35,365 bases of DNA, from assembly GCA_017881685.1 (NCBI GenBank), contig JADGQR010000064.1:1-35365 (forward strand), written 5' to 3'. The number at the start of each line of letters is the position of its first letter. The stretch's first letter is position 1. The notes under the pieces are model-generated. The model was not told the DNA's origin, did not search any database, and worked only from the letters and a program-made list of their open reading frames with translations. This document shows positions 15,745 to 24,120 of the stretch, piece by piece. The DNA comes from Gemmatimonadaceae bacterium (GTDB taxonomy: Bacteria; Gemmatimonadota; Gemmatimonadetes; Gemmatimonadales; Gemmatimonadaceae). A program made the position numbers and the translations under genes.

Positions 15745-17260
15745 GGAGGCTCTCGATGTTTCGAAGGAGCGGAGCGAAGGACAGTTTTTCGCCTTTCTCG
15801 CTCACGCGAGAGGCGATCTCTTCGGCTGATTCCCGCTGTCCTTCCGACCAAAGTTCATTGACGATCCATGGACCGGCGGATGGGTTGCGATACCAATCCT
15901 CATTGAACCGCGACACGAGTGCTTCGTTGATCTGCGCCTGGAGCTGCCATGCGCGCAGATAACGTGTCGAATAATAGCGAGGGTCGAAATCGACGAACGC
16001 GTCCGCCGTTCGGTACTGGAATGTCGTCGCTGCAGTCAGCGTCTCGACATATAGATCAGGCAGCTCGTCCCATGTGGCAGCGCCACCGTACGCCTGAACC
16101 TCGTAGATCAGCTTCGCACAATACCGGCGCAGATAGTGAAGCTCTTCGAATCCAGCGAGGCGCAGGAAATTCTCGACGTTGCCGGAGCCGATTTCCGTGT
16201 ATCGCAGCATCCATCCGCGGTCCTGCATCCGGTGATCCATCAGCATCGCGTACGATTCCGTCACCGAGTTGTCGCCGAGCCAGCGATATTCGAACGGATA
16301 ATCGCTGCGAACGTTGGCGAAATGCAGCGCATGTCCAACTTCGTGAAGAAGCGTAGTGTAGTCGTGCGCTCCACCGTGCGGCCGCAGAACCAGGTAGACC
16401 TCTTCGGGCACACGCGTTGGCGCGCAGAAGGCGCGGGCCCGCTTTCCATCGCGCTCCCCCATGTCATAGACAATGCGTCCGCCGGCCGTCGGATCGAGAC
16501 CCATTTCTTTCAGCTGGCGTGAAATCGACGACTGCAGATGCTGTCCGGGGAACGCACCGTCGTACTCCGATGCGCGGAGTAGCGCGAGCGCATCGGAACG
16601 TGTCGCTTCAGAGGGTTTGATACCGATCGACTTCTTCAGGTGATGTGGCAACGTCTCATCCCACATCGACTGGCTGTCACGCAGAAATGCTGCGCAGTCT
16701 GCAGCAAGGTTTGTCAGCGATACGCCGGTAATCTCTTCGAACGCCGCGTTGTAGGTGCTGGCGATGCCAAGCGATTCAATAAAGTCCTTCTCCCGCTTAA
16801 GCCGCTCCAGCTTCAGCGGCGCATGCTCTTCCGCCACGAGCTTCACGCGCGCATCGTCGATCGCTATTCGCTTTTTACGGTCTTTCTCATTGGCGATCTC
16901 GATCACCGCCGCCTGATACTGAATCTGCTCACCTTCCGCGGTAGTAATCACCGCCGAGCTTTCCCAGGCGATTTCCTTCTCATCGAGGTCGGCCAGCGAG
17001 CGTGATGCCTGCGACTCGAGCTGCCATTCAAGAAGAAGCGAAGCGGAACGATGTTCCTCCGTTCCCTTCGCCGTTTCCTTGAACGCGTTGAGCGTCAGCT
17101 CGAGCGCCTCTTCGCCAAGCACATCGGCATACTTGTCGTAGATCGGCGTGTACTCTGCCTCCGACTTATGTCCTGAGTGCGCCAGATATCCTTCGCGCGA
17201 GAGCTCTTCGGTGAAAGCCTGCCCGTTCCTGCGAAGGCGATCGAGCGTCAGACCAGTCAT
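15734..17260 (-). CDS. M3-like zinc oligopeptidase
   Basis: The protein has 508 residues, is largely helical and has the gluzincin motif HEVGHALH (His306, Glu307, His310). A third ligand Glu follows in NSVTESYAM at about 334. A conserved-looking C-terminal segment ([20 protein letters not shown]) belongs to the same helical fold. It is shorter than typical M3 oligopeptidases (about 600-680). No signal peptide is present, so it probably acts on peptides in the cytoplasm. Its ATG (17260) overlaps the glyS stop as ATGA and its end overlaps the M20 peptidase start, so the two peptidases and glyS share a transcript. Confidence 0.85.
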   Translation of the reverse strand: MTGLTLDRLRRNGQAFTEELSREGYLAHSGHKSEAEYTPIYDKYADVLGEEALELTLNAFKETAKGTEEHRSASLLLEWQLESQASRSLADLDEKEIAWESSAVITTAEGEQIQYQAAVIEIANEKDRKKRIAIDDARVKLVAEEHAPLKLERLKREKDFIESLGIASTYNAAFEEITGVSLTNLAADCAAFLRDSQSMWDETLPHHLKKSIGIKPSEATRSDALALLRASEYDGAFPGQHLQSSISRQLKEMGLDPTAGGRIVYDMGERDGKRARAFCAPTRVPEEVYLVLRPHGGAHDYTTLLHEVGHALHFANVRSDYPFEYRWLGDNSVTESYAMLMDHRMQDRGWMLRYTEIGSGNVENFLRLAGFEELHYLRRYCAKLIYEVQAYGGAATWDELPDLYVETLTAATTFQYRTADAFVDFDPRYYSTRYLRAWQLQAQINEALVSRFNEDWYRNPSAGPWIVNELWSEGQRESAEEIASRVSEKGEKLSFAPLLRNIESLLGS

Positions 17261-18606
17261 TCGACGATTCGTGGGCCGATGTACTCCTTGAGTGCGTCGA
17301 CGGAAATACGCTCCTGTTTCAGTGTGTCCCGATCGCGAACAGTCACCGTGTTGGCCGAGAGCGATTCACCATCAACGGTGATACAGAACGGAGTGCCGAC
17401 TTCATCCTGTCGGCGGTAACGTCTGCCAATCGCGCCGCTGTCGTCGTAGAAGACCGAGAACGCCTTGCGAAGATCGTCGGAGATCTTCTTCGCCATCTCT
17501 GGCATCCCGTCTTTCTTGACGAGGGGGAAGACTCCGGCCTTGATCGGCGCAAGCGCAGGCAGAAGACCGAGCACGACTCGTCCTTCAGCCTCACCCTCTA
17601 CGCTTTCCTCGCGATAGCCGTTCACAAGCAGCGCCAGGAGCGTCCTGTTCGGACCGACTGCGGTCTCCACAACGAACGGAACGTAGCGCTTGTTCGAGGC
17701 ATGGTCGAAATACTCGAGCTTCTTGCCCGAGAATTTCTGGTGCTGCGTGAGATCGAAATCTCCGCGATTGTGAATTCCCTCGATCTCCTGGAACCCGAGC
17801 GTCCCACCAAAATCGAATTGAACGTCGAATGCCGCGCGGGCGTAGTGCGCGAGCTCGTCAGCACGGTGCTGATGGAACTCGAGGCGGTCTGGAGCCAGGC
17901 CGAGGCCGCGATGCCACTTCATGCGCTCTTCCTTCCAGTACTCGAACCACTGCATGTCGGTGCCGGGCTCGACGAAGAACTGCATCTCCATCTGCTCGAA
18001 CTCGCGCGTCCGGAAAATGAAGTTGCCGGGCGTGATCTCGTTTCTGAACGCTTTTCCGATCTGAGCGATTCCAAACGGAATGCGCTGCCGGGTCGACTGC
18101 TGGACGTTGAGAAAATTCACGTAAGTGCCCTGGGCAGTTTCCGGCCGCAGGTAGACGATCGACGCGCTGTCTTCAGCCGGTCCCATGAACGTCTTGAACA
18201 TGAGATTGAACTGCCGCGCTTCGCCGAGGGTGCCTTTCATTCCGCACGCGGGGCACTGTGCGTCGGGAGTTCCGGGCGTGCCCTTGATCCGCGGATCATC
18301 CGCGCGAAAACGCTTCTTGCAGTTTCTGCAATCGACAAGCGGGTCAACGAAGCCGCCAATGTGGCCGCTCGCTTCCCAGACTCGCGGATGCATCAGAATG
18401 GCCGAGTCGAGCCCTTCGATATCGGAGCGGGAGCGAACCATCGCTTTCCACCATCGCTCCTGGAGATTTCGCTTGAGCTCGACACCGAGCGGGCCGTAGT
18501 CCCAGACGGACCCGGTGCCGCCGTAGATCTCGGAAGATTGGAAGATGAAGCCGCGCCGCTTGCACAGCGACACGAGTTTTTCCATGACGTCAGGCTGATT
18601 CGGCAT
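17257..18606 (-). CDS. glyS: Glycyl-tRNA synthetase, homodimeric type
   Basis: The protein has 449 residues and is the alpha2 type found in archaea, eukaryotes and part of the bacteria, not the alpha2beta2 enzyme. Recognisable are the start [21 protein letters not shown], the class II motif 2 block [20 protein letters not shown] and the motif 3 region [16 protein letters not shown] zinc knuckle insertion (CRNC ... CPAC) sits at about 93-132. The C-terminal anticodon domain includes VFPLVKK and [12 protein letters not shown]. It charges tRNA-Gly in the cytoplasm. The ATG at 18606 has an in-frame TAG 9 nt upstream, so no earlier start is possible. A strong Shine-Dalgarno lies 24 nt away, behind a small hairpin. 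Confidence 0.96.
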   Translation of the reverse strand: MPNQPDVMEKLVSLCKRRGFIFQSSEIYGGTGSVWDYGPLGVELKRNLQERWWKAMVRSRSDIEGLDSAILMHPRVWEASGHIGGFVDPLVDCRNCKKRFRADDPRIKGTPGTPDAQCPACGMKGTLGEARQFNLMFKTFMGPAEDSASIVYLRPETAQGTYVNFLNVQQSTRQRIPFGIAQIGKAFRNEITPGNFIFRTREFEQMEMQFFVEPGTDMQWFEYWKEERMKWHRGLGLAPDRLEFHQHRADELAHYARAAFDVQFDFGGTLGFQEIEGIHNRGDFDLTQHQKFSGKKLEYFDHASNKRYVPFVVETAVGPNRTLLALLVNGYREESVEGEAEGRVVLGLLPALAPIKAGVFPLVKKDGMPEMAKKISDDLRKAFSVFYDDSGAIGRRYRRQDEVGTPFCITVDGESLSANTVTVRDRDTLKQERISVDALKEYIGPRIVE

Positions 18607-18640
18607 AAGCTGCTAAATATAGCAGGAGAGACCTCCTTTT
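18607..18640 (-). promoter_or_regulatory. glyS leader: Shine-Dalgarno set off from the start codon by a hairpin
   Basis: On the minus strand, AAAAGGAGGT (complement of 18631-18640) is a near-perfect ribosome site, but it lies 24 nt from the glyS ATG. Between them CTGCTA (complement of 18620-18625) and TAGCAG (18610-18615) form a 6-bp stem with a 4-nt loop. If this hairpin folds, the unpaired distance falls to 8 nt, a normal spacing. Confidence 0.5.
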
Positions 18641-18702
18641 CTGGTCATTCGAGACCGCCGAGTGAGCGGATTCCTGCTTCTTTTCGGTGCCTCGGCTGCC
18701 AG

Positions 18703-19010
18703 TTGACGCAGAGACCGCAGAGAGCGCAGAAAACTGCTTTGACACAGAGACCACAGAGAACACAGAGGCGACATCCAGCCGTCTCTGCCATCGGGCAGCC
18801 TGACCGTTTGGGCCGGCTTTCTTTTTCTTGGGGTTAACTACGCAGAGCGCTGGGCATCTTGCGTATCTGCTTGTGTTGTTCCGCAGTCACAATCAAAAGA
18901 AGGCAATGGCCTTTAGGTATGCCCTCGGCTCAGATCGAAGCTCGACGTCTTTTCTGTGGCCTCTGTGGTCTCTGTGTCAAAGCAGTTTCTTCTGCGGTCT
19001 CCTGCGTCAA
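18703..19010. repeat. Inverted repeat element with 9-nt periodicity between purA and glyS
   Basis: The left arm, 18703-18768, contains seven consecutive 9-nt blocks from 18706: three NCGCAGARA-type units, one block actgctttg, and three NCACAGAGR-type units. The right arm, 18950-19010, is an imperfect reverse copy. A perfect 28-bp inverted match joins 18731-18758 with 18961-18988. The interior (18769-18949) has no convincing gene; a further partial unit (acgcagagcgc) occurs near 18840. The outer TTGACGCAG of the right arm includes the TGA stop codon of purA. Together with the glyS leader this accounts for the whole 400-nt gap between purA and glyS. No transposase is present; it may be a non-autonomous or REP-like element. 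Confidence 0.8.
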
Positions 19011-20323
19011 TTAGCGCCAGAGGAAACGGGAGAGGCTTCCCTACCGACAGAGATGATCTGATCGCGCCGGGTGCCGACGCTCACATGCGAGATCGGCGTC
19101 TCGACAAGCTCCTCTATTCGCTCGAGATATTTCCGTGCGGCCGCTGGAAGCTCATCGAGCGACCTCGCGTGCGACGTGTCCTGCTGCCAGCCGTCCATCC
19201 ACTCGTATTGCGGCTGCGCGCCGTCGAGCGCTGCCAGGTCACCGGGGAATTCCGTGTACAGGTCGTCGCCAACCTTGTAGCCTGTGCACAGCGCAATCTT
19301 CTCGAACGTGTCCAGGACGTCGAGCTTCGTTACAGCCAGTCCAGTGAGACCGTTCACGCGCGCCGCATAACGTACGACGACCGCGTCGAACCAGCCGCAC
19401 CGTCGCGGACGACCAGTGGTTGCACCGAACTCGTTTCCGAGCCGTCTCATCTCAGCGCCAAGAGGCTCCTCGAGCTCCGTCGGCAGGGGTCCGTTGCCCA
19501 CGCGCGTCGTGTACGCCTTCACGATTCCGAGCGCTGCGTGAATCGCCGTCGGAGCGATTCCAACACCAATGGCAGCTCCGCCGGACGTCGTGCTGCTCGA
19601 CGTGACGAATGGGTAGGTTCCGTGATCGATGTCGAGAAGCGAGCCCTGCGCTCCTTCCAGCAGCACATTGGCGCCCTGCTTGATCGCCCGATGAATAACG
19701 AGACCGACATCCTCGGTGATGGGGAGAATCCGCGGAGCGAGTCGCTGGAGAAGAGTCATTGTCGAGTCAACATCAGCGCGCTCGGCGACACCGAATGACG
19801 CGAGAAGCGCGTTGGCGTGTTTGACGCCTCTTTCGACCAGTGCCCGAAGACGATCCGTGTGACGCAGGTCGAGCACGCGAACTCCGCGGCGCGCAATCTT
19901 GTCTTCGTATGCCGGGCCGATGCCGCGTCCCGTCGTCCCGATTTCCCTGCTGGCCGAGCTGAGCGAGTCGACCATCTTGTGATAAGGAAGAACGAGGTGA
20001 GCGCGATCGCTCACGTAGAGTCGTCCCTGCACGTCGATTCCGTCGGCGATCAGCTCGTCGATCTCGGTGAAGAGGGTGTCAGGGTCGAGAACCACTCCGT
20101 TGCCGATGGCGCATCGCACGCCCGGATGCATGATGCCGCTCGGTATCTGGTGCAGAACGAAGGATTTTTCGCCGATGTGGACCGTGTGGCCGGCATTGGC
20201 GCCGCCCTGGTAACGAACCACCCAGTCGGCGCGCTCTGCCAAGACGTCAACGAGCTTACCCTTCCCTTCGTCGCCCCACTGCGCACCGACAATCACCACT
20301 GTGCGCGTCCTTGAATCGAACAT
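19007..20323 (-). CDS. purA: Adenylosuccinate synthetase
   Basis: From ATG 20323 the protein has 438 residues, the usual PurA length. I choose this start because the conserved first strand, RTVVIVGAQWGDEGKGK (GTP loop at residues 17-23), follows directly and GGAG lies about 8 nt upstream. An in-frame TTG at 20429-20431 would add 36 unconserved residues. Further family blocks are GGANAGHTV, a GTTGRGIGPAYEDK segment, LLEGAQGSLLDIDHGTYP and TRVGNGPLPTE. It joins IMP and aspartate with GTP hydrolysis, the first step from IMP to AMP. Its TGA stop lies in the outer end of the downstream inverted repeat. A hairpin terminator of the preceding operon lies just upstream. Confidence 0.97.
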   Translation of the reverse strand: MFDSRTRTVVIVGAQWGDEGKGKLVDVLAERADWVVRYQGGANAGHTVHIGEKSFVLHQIPSGIMHPGVRCAIGNGVVLDPDTLFTEIDELIADGIDVQGRLYVSDRAHLVLPYHKMVDSLSSASREIGTTGRGIGPAYEDKIARRGVRVLDLRHTDRLRALVERGVKHANALLASFGVAERADVDSTMTLLQRLAPRILPITEDVGLVIHRAIKQGANVLLEGAQGSLLDIDHGTYPFVTSSSTTSGGAAIGVGIAPTAIHAALGIVKAYTTRVGNGPLPTELEEPLGAEMRRLGNEFGATTGRPRRCGWFDAVVVRYAARVNGLTGLAVTKLDVLDTFEKIALCTGYKVGDDLYTEFPGDLAALDGAQPQYEWMDGWQQDTSHARSLDELPAAARKYLERIEELVETPISHVSVGTRRDQIISVGREASPVSSGAN

Positions 20324-20396
20324 GCAGCTCCATTTGCGCGGAGAAATTCCGGGCGCAGCTCCGCGCCTGGCGCGAACGTTTAGGATGGAAAATGGA

Positions 20397-20424
20397 AACG
20401 CCCCGGGCATTTGCACGGGGCGTT
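20397..20424 (-). terminator. Hairpin terminator after the DUF456 gene
   Basis: Bases 20397-20405 and 20416-20424 form a perfect 9-bp GC-rich stem with a 10-nt loop. On the minus strand the stem is followed by TTCCATTTTCC, a moderately U-rich tail. It lies about 60 nt after the DUF456 stop and about 75 nt before the purA start, as expected of an intrinsic terminator separating the trpS-M28-DUF456 operon from purA. The purA promoter should lie in or after it. Confidence 0.6.
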
Positions 20425-20482
20425 GATTCAATCTACGGAGCGAGGTTGGGGTGTCAATCAGCCGGGCGAAACCCGCCCTGGA

Positions 20483-20974
20483 TCATCCCATCGCCGCGAA
20501 GAAGATCCATGACGCGATTGTGCATCCGATCGCCATTTTGACCGCTGTCGCCACCACCCGGCCGATCATGGCACCGGTGGCGACCTTGGTCGATGCCGCT
20601 CCGGTCGAGCCGACGCTCAGCTCGCCGGCAAGGGCGCCGATGAAGCTGCCGATGAGGGCGCCGATCATGGGACCGACAATTGGGACAGGAAATCCAATGA
20701 ACGCGCCGATCATTCCACCGATTATGGCGCCCCAGCCGGCACGCCGAGAGCCGCCATACTTCCGGGCAAACTTGCCCGACAGGCTGAACTCGATCACTTC
20801 GGCGATCACGCCGAGGACCGTAATGCCGACGATCGTGAACCAGCTGATTGGTCCCGGTGGGACCATCAGGTTGTAGACGACTGCCGTCGCGATCATGATC
20901 CAGAGGCCGGGCAGGCCAAGGGCGATGAGCACGAGCGATAGCAACAGGACCAGCACAAGAATCACGAAAGCCAT
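20483..20974 (-). CDS. DUF456 family membrane protein
   Basis: The protein has 163 residues. It starts with a hydrophobic helix, LVLVLLLSLVLIALGLPG, continues with membrane segments at about 25-60, and has a glycine-rich pair GWGAIIGGMIGAFIGFPV and GPMIGALIGSFIGALAGEL at about 80-117, then a last helix near the end. This two-part glycine-zipper layout is typical of the DUF456 family, whose function is unknown. The ATG at 20974 overlaps the TGA of the M28 peptidase by one base (TGATG), so translation is probably coupled. Confidence 0.8.
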   Translation of the reverse strand: MAFVILVLVLLLSLVLIALGLPGLWIMIATAVVYNLMVPPGPISWFTIVGITVLGVIAEVIEFSLSGKFARKYGGSRRAGWGAIIGGMIGAFIGFPVPIVGPMIGALIGSFIGALAGELSVGSTGAASTKVATGAMIGRVVATAVKMAIGCTIASWIFFAAMG

Positions 20975-22185
20975 CAGGCCAATTCCTCAACGATTGCGGC
21001 AATGAGACTTGCTGCCTTTGCAATACCGGTTCCCTTCACACGGTCCGGGACGTCTCTGGAAGTATGTACGTAGCCGAGGGTGGCGATGTTTCCGCGGCTC
21101 AGGGTGAACGACTCCCATCCGGCGTCGGTGAGAGCGATGTTGTCAGCGAGAATTCCCGGAAGCATGCCACGCAGCCGAAGAATCGGGCGCCTGGCTGTGC
21201 CGCGAGTTGCCAATCGTTCGACTCCGACAGTTTCGACTTGAAGTCTGCTCGCGGCGCGATCGATTGCTTCGTCGAGCCGGCGACTTTTCGCGCCGCTCGC
21301 CATGCAGACGAATTTGCCGGCATCATCGATGGTGTCACAGTTGATCGCGAGTGCAGTTTCGCCTCGCGTAGCTGCAAAGTGACGCGCGCCTGCCAGCCCG
21401 AGTTCTTCCGCGCTCGTGAGAAGGATGCCGATATCGATGGCTGCCGGGAGTTTATCGATCGCAAGAATGACGGACGCGACGCCGGTCGCGTTATCCAGCG
21501 CTCCCTGCGATTTGTTGCCAACGAAGCAGAAAATGATCGGAATGGCCGCAGCGACTGCAATGTAGGAAAGGATTGTTGCCGCGCGGGCGAATAGCGCCGC
21601 GTCTATTCCGCTCGCGTGCACTGGCAACTCCAGCGCAGCAAGAACAACCACTGAAACCATTACGCCCGCAGACATCACGGCGAATGAAACCGCAGATCCA
21701 ATGCGTACTGCCATAGCGATTGTCTGGGACTTGGAGTCCAGGTGCGCCACAAGCCATACTGACGGCTTCGACTGAGCTCCGGAGCGCGTCGCAACGAGGT
21801 TCGTTGCGTTCGACCGACTGGCACTGAGCGACAGCACGCCGTAGCGAGCCATCCAATAACTTGCGAGGCTCAATAAGCCGAGCCCGACCACATCTTCCAG
21901 GAAACCGACAATTGGCGCACTGAGCCTGGTCGCCAGGTATGCTGCCAACCAGACGACTGTCGCCGCGAGAAGGGCCGCGAGCGAGGGTCCCCATCGTCCG
22001 GGTGCCTCAGAAAATTCGAAGGTCTGATCCGCTGCCTCAAACCCGCGCTCCTCGAGAAGAGAGCGGCAATAGGCGCGCGCCCGGGATTCTCCGTCGCTGC
22101 CCGCGAATCGGGAACCGGACGCGAGGCTGACTACGATCTCGCGCGCTTTCGCAGCCTGCGGGTCGAGATCAGTCTCGGGCTCCGT
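20974..22185 (-). CDS. Membrane-associated M28-family aminopeptidase-like protein, start codon unclear
   Basis: The zinc-site residues of M28 are visible: VAHLDSKSQ (His), GALDNATG (Asp), TSAEELGLAG (Glu-Glu), INCDTID (Asp) and YVHTSRD (His). Four to five hydrophobic segments, including VMSAGVMVSVVVLAAL, are inserted between the first His and the Asp, which suggests an integral membrane enzyme. The first canonical start is TTG 21948, yet the frame stays open to the trpS stop. Those 79 extra codons read like an M28 N-terminus (AREIVVSLASGSRFAGSDG, then ARAYCRSLLEERGF) and contain no ATG, GTG, TTG or CTG. I extend the gene to an ACG at 22183-22185, 8 nt after GGGG and overlapping the trpS stop. 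This start is uncertain. Confidence 0.75.
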   Translation of the reverse strand, partial: TEPETDLDPQAAKAREIVVSLASGSRFAGSDGESRARAYCRSLLEERGFEAADQTFEFSEAPGRWGPSLAALLAATVVWLAAYLATRLSAPIVGFLEDVVGLGLLSLASYWMARYGVLSLSASRSNATNLVATRSGAQSKPSVWLVAHLDSKSQTIAMAVRIGSAVSFAVMSAGVMVSVVVLAALELPVHASGIDAALFARAATILSYIAVAAAIPIIFCFVGNKSQGALDNATGVASVILAIDKLPAAIDIGILLTSAEELGLAGARHFAATRGETALAINCDTIDDAGKFVCMASGAKSRRLDEAIDRAASRLQVETVGVERLATRGTARRPILRLRGMLPGILADNIALTDAGWESFTLSRGNIATLGYVHTSRDVPDRVKGTGIAKAASLIAAIVEELA

Positions 22186-23243
22186 TAGGTAAGCCCCATC
22201 ATGTGCTTCGTTTCGCGCATCGTGTCGCCCGCGATATCGCGCGCATGTTCAGCCCCGCGTGCGAGCGGCTCGTCGATCACAGACGGATCCGAACGGATCT
22301 CCTTTGCGCGATTTCGAATTGGCGTGAGCTCCCTGTCCATCGACTCGAAAAGCACCTTCTTGCAGTCGATGCATCCCCATCCGGCTGTGCGACACTGAAC
22401 GGCGACGTGCTCTACAGTTGCCGGATCGCTGAACGCCTTGTGGAGATGATAGATGTTGCAGATCTCGGGCGTCCCGGGATCCGTCTTTCTCACTCGAGCG
22501 GGGTCAGTGACAGCCGGTCGAAGTTTCTCCCAGATGTCCTTGGGCTCCTCTAGAAGACCGATCGTGTTACCGAGCGATTTCGACATCTTCGCCTGGCCGT
22601 CGAGCCCCATGATGCGTCTCGTCGGCGTCAGCAGCGCCTTGGGCTCGGGGAAAAAACCAACCAGATCTTCGGCGGATGACTCTTTCGCTGACTCGGCCGC
22701 TGCGCCACTCCTCGCTTCGAGCGCGGCGATGTAGGCGGGGTCGAACTTCGCATTCCACCGGCGCGATATCTCGCGCGACAGCTCGAGGTGCTGAACCTGG
22801 TCTTCACCGACGGGGACCAGGTTGGCTTTATATAGAAGTATGTCCGCCGCCTGAAGGACAGGATAGTTCAGAATCCCGGCCAGGATGCTTTCCTGTCGTG
22901 CAGATTTTTCCTTGAATTGAGTCTGGCGCTCGAGCTCGCCGATGGGCGTGATCGTGTTGAATATCCACGCCAGCTCGGTATGTTCCGGCACCGCAGACTG
23001 TATGAACAGCGTGCAAGCCGATGGATCTACTCCTGAGGCGAGCAGAGAGACAACCATATCGCGGGTGCGCCGCCTGAGATCGTCGGGCACGTACGGCCCG
23101 GTAATGGCGTGGTAGTCCACGACACAAAAAAACGATTCGTATTGCCGCTGCAGGCTGACCCAGTTCTTCACGGCTCCCAGGTAGTTGCCGATATGGAGCT
23201 CGCCTGAGGGCTGTATTCCGCTGAAGATCCGGGATTGGGGCAT
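22185..23243 (-). CDS. trpS: Tryptophanyl-tRNA synthetase
   Basis: The protein has 352 residues and is a class I synthetase. The start, RIFSGIQPSGELHIGNYLGA, contains the HIGH-type motif (HIGN). AKMSKS is the KMSKS loop, and the Trp-pocket strand region GEDQVQHLELSREI is present. A somewhat long Ala/Glu/Ser-rich insertion precedes the KMSKS loop (about 172-200). It charges tRNA-Trp in the cytoplasm. ATG 23243 lies inside the extreme 5' end of the divergent inositol-phosphatase reading frame. The gene heads an operon with the M28 peptidase and DUF456 genes. Confidence 0.97.
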   Translation of the reverse strand: MPQSRIFSGIQPSGELHIGNYLGAVKNWVSLQRQYESFFCVVDYHAITGPYVPDDLRRRTRDMVVSLLASGVDPSACTLFIQSAVPEHTELAWIFNTITPIGELERQTQFKEKSARQESILAGILNYPVLQAADILLYKANLVPVGEDQVQHLELSREISRRWNAKFDPAYIAALEARSGAAAESAKESSAEDLVGFFPEPKALLTPTRRIMGLDGQAKMSKSLGNTIGLLEEPKDIWEKLRPAVTDPARVRKTDPGTPEICNIYHLHKAFSDPATVEHVAVQCRTAGWGCIDCKKVLFESMDRELTPIRNRAKEIRSDPSVIDEPLARGAEHARDIAGDTMRETKHMMGLT

Positions 23244-23261
23244 CGGCCGAAGTTAACGAGT

Positions 23262-24104
23262 GTGAGGAACGCGTTGCAAGGAAACAGAGCCACTCTGCCA
23301 AATGATAATGGACCCTACGTCGCTGTACTCGATGCCGCGGTTGAAGCGGCACAGGCTGCAGCGGAAGTAATCAGGAATGGTTCTGCGCGTCTGTCGGCTC
23401 TCAACTGGGAATCGAAAGGAGCAGCGGATTTCGTAACCGATGTGGACCGCGAAGCGGAGGGGGCGATCGCAGAGGTTGTTGGTGCGCGGTTTCCGGACGC
23501 GCGGCTGATTGGCGAGGAGCTGTCGCCTGACGCGACACCGTCGGCCCCCGGCCTGATGTTCGTCGCCGACCCGCTGGACGGCACCACCAATTTCCTTCAC
23601 GGATATCCGCAATACTCCGTCTCCATCGCTGCACTCGACAACTCGAATCTCGTCGCAGCCGTGATCCTGAACGTCACCACCCAGAAATGCTTCACCGCAA
23701 CGCTCGGCGGCGGCGCGAAGGCGAACGGCGAAACAATCAGCGTGTCGTCGCTTACCGATCCTTCACGGGCACTGATCGGAACCGGATTCCCTTTCAAGCA
23801 GCAGAAGCTTCTCGATCGGTATGCACGACACTTCGTAGCCGTAAGCAGGGAGACCGCGGGCATTCGCCGGGCAGGATCGGCTGCGCTCGATCTTGCCGAT
23901 GTAGCGTGCGGAAGATTCGATGGATTCTGGGAGCTCGATCTGGCACCGTGGGACATCGCAGCTGGTATTCTTCTGGTTCGCGAAGCCGGCGGGATCGTTA
24001 CGAATTGGAACGGCCAGACCCGCGACATTTCCGCAGGGCCAGTCGTTGCCGGCAATCCCGATATCCATCCATGGCTTCTGCGAACGCTTCACTCAACTGA
24101 ATGA
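23262..24104 (+). CDS. Inositol-monophosphatase family phosphatase
   Basis: From GTG 23262 the protein has 280 residues. The frame is open from TTG 23235; TTG 23274, preceded by GAGG, is another candidate, since the conserved part only begins at YVAVLDAAVEAAQ. The Mg2+ site is complete: the Glu of IGEEL, the DPLDGTTNF block (two Asp, Thr) and the later ELDLAPWDIAAG with its conserved Asp. Family members hydrolyse inositol-1-phosphate or histidinol-phosphate, or act on other sugar phosphates. The neighbouring histidine-catabolic gene hints at, but does not show, a histidine connection. The trpS start lies about 20 nt away on the other strand, so promoters must overlap coding sequence. Confidence 0.9.
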   Translation: MRNALQGNRATLPNDNGPYVAVLDAAVEAAQAAAEVIRNGSARLSALNWESKGAADFVTDVDREAEGAIAEVVGARFPDARLIGEELSPDATPSAPGLMFVADPLDGTTNFLHGYPQYSVSIAALDNSNLVAAVILNVTTQKCFTATLGGGAKANGETISVSSLTDPSRALIGTGFPFKQQKLLDRYARHFVAVSRETAGIRRAGSAALDLADVACGRFDGFWELDLAPWDIAAGILLVREAGGIVTNWNGQTRDISAGPVVAGNPDIHPWLLRTLHSTE

Positions 24105-24120
24105 GTCTGACCAATCGAAT

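Noticed and set aside
17701-18837. Open frame of 378 codons opposite glyS reaching into the repeat element
   Set aside because: Antisense shadow of glyS; the last part is a translation of the 9-nt repeats (QRPQR pattern), a known kind of false protein.
18703-19010. CRISPR array in the repeated gap
   Set aside because: Units are 9 nt without spacers, arms are inverted and no cas gene is near.
20324-20431. N-terminal extension of PurA from TTG 20431
   Set aside because: The extra 36 residues are not conserved-looking and run through the hairpin terminator; ATG 20323 has a ribosome site and fits the family start.
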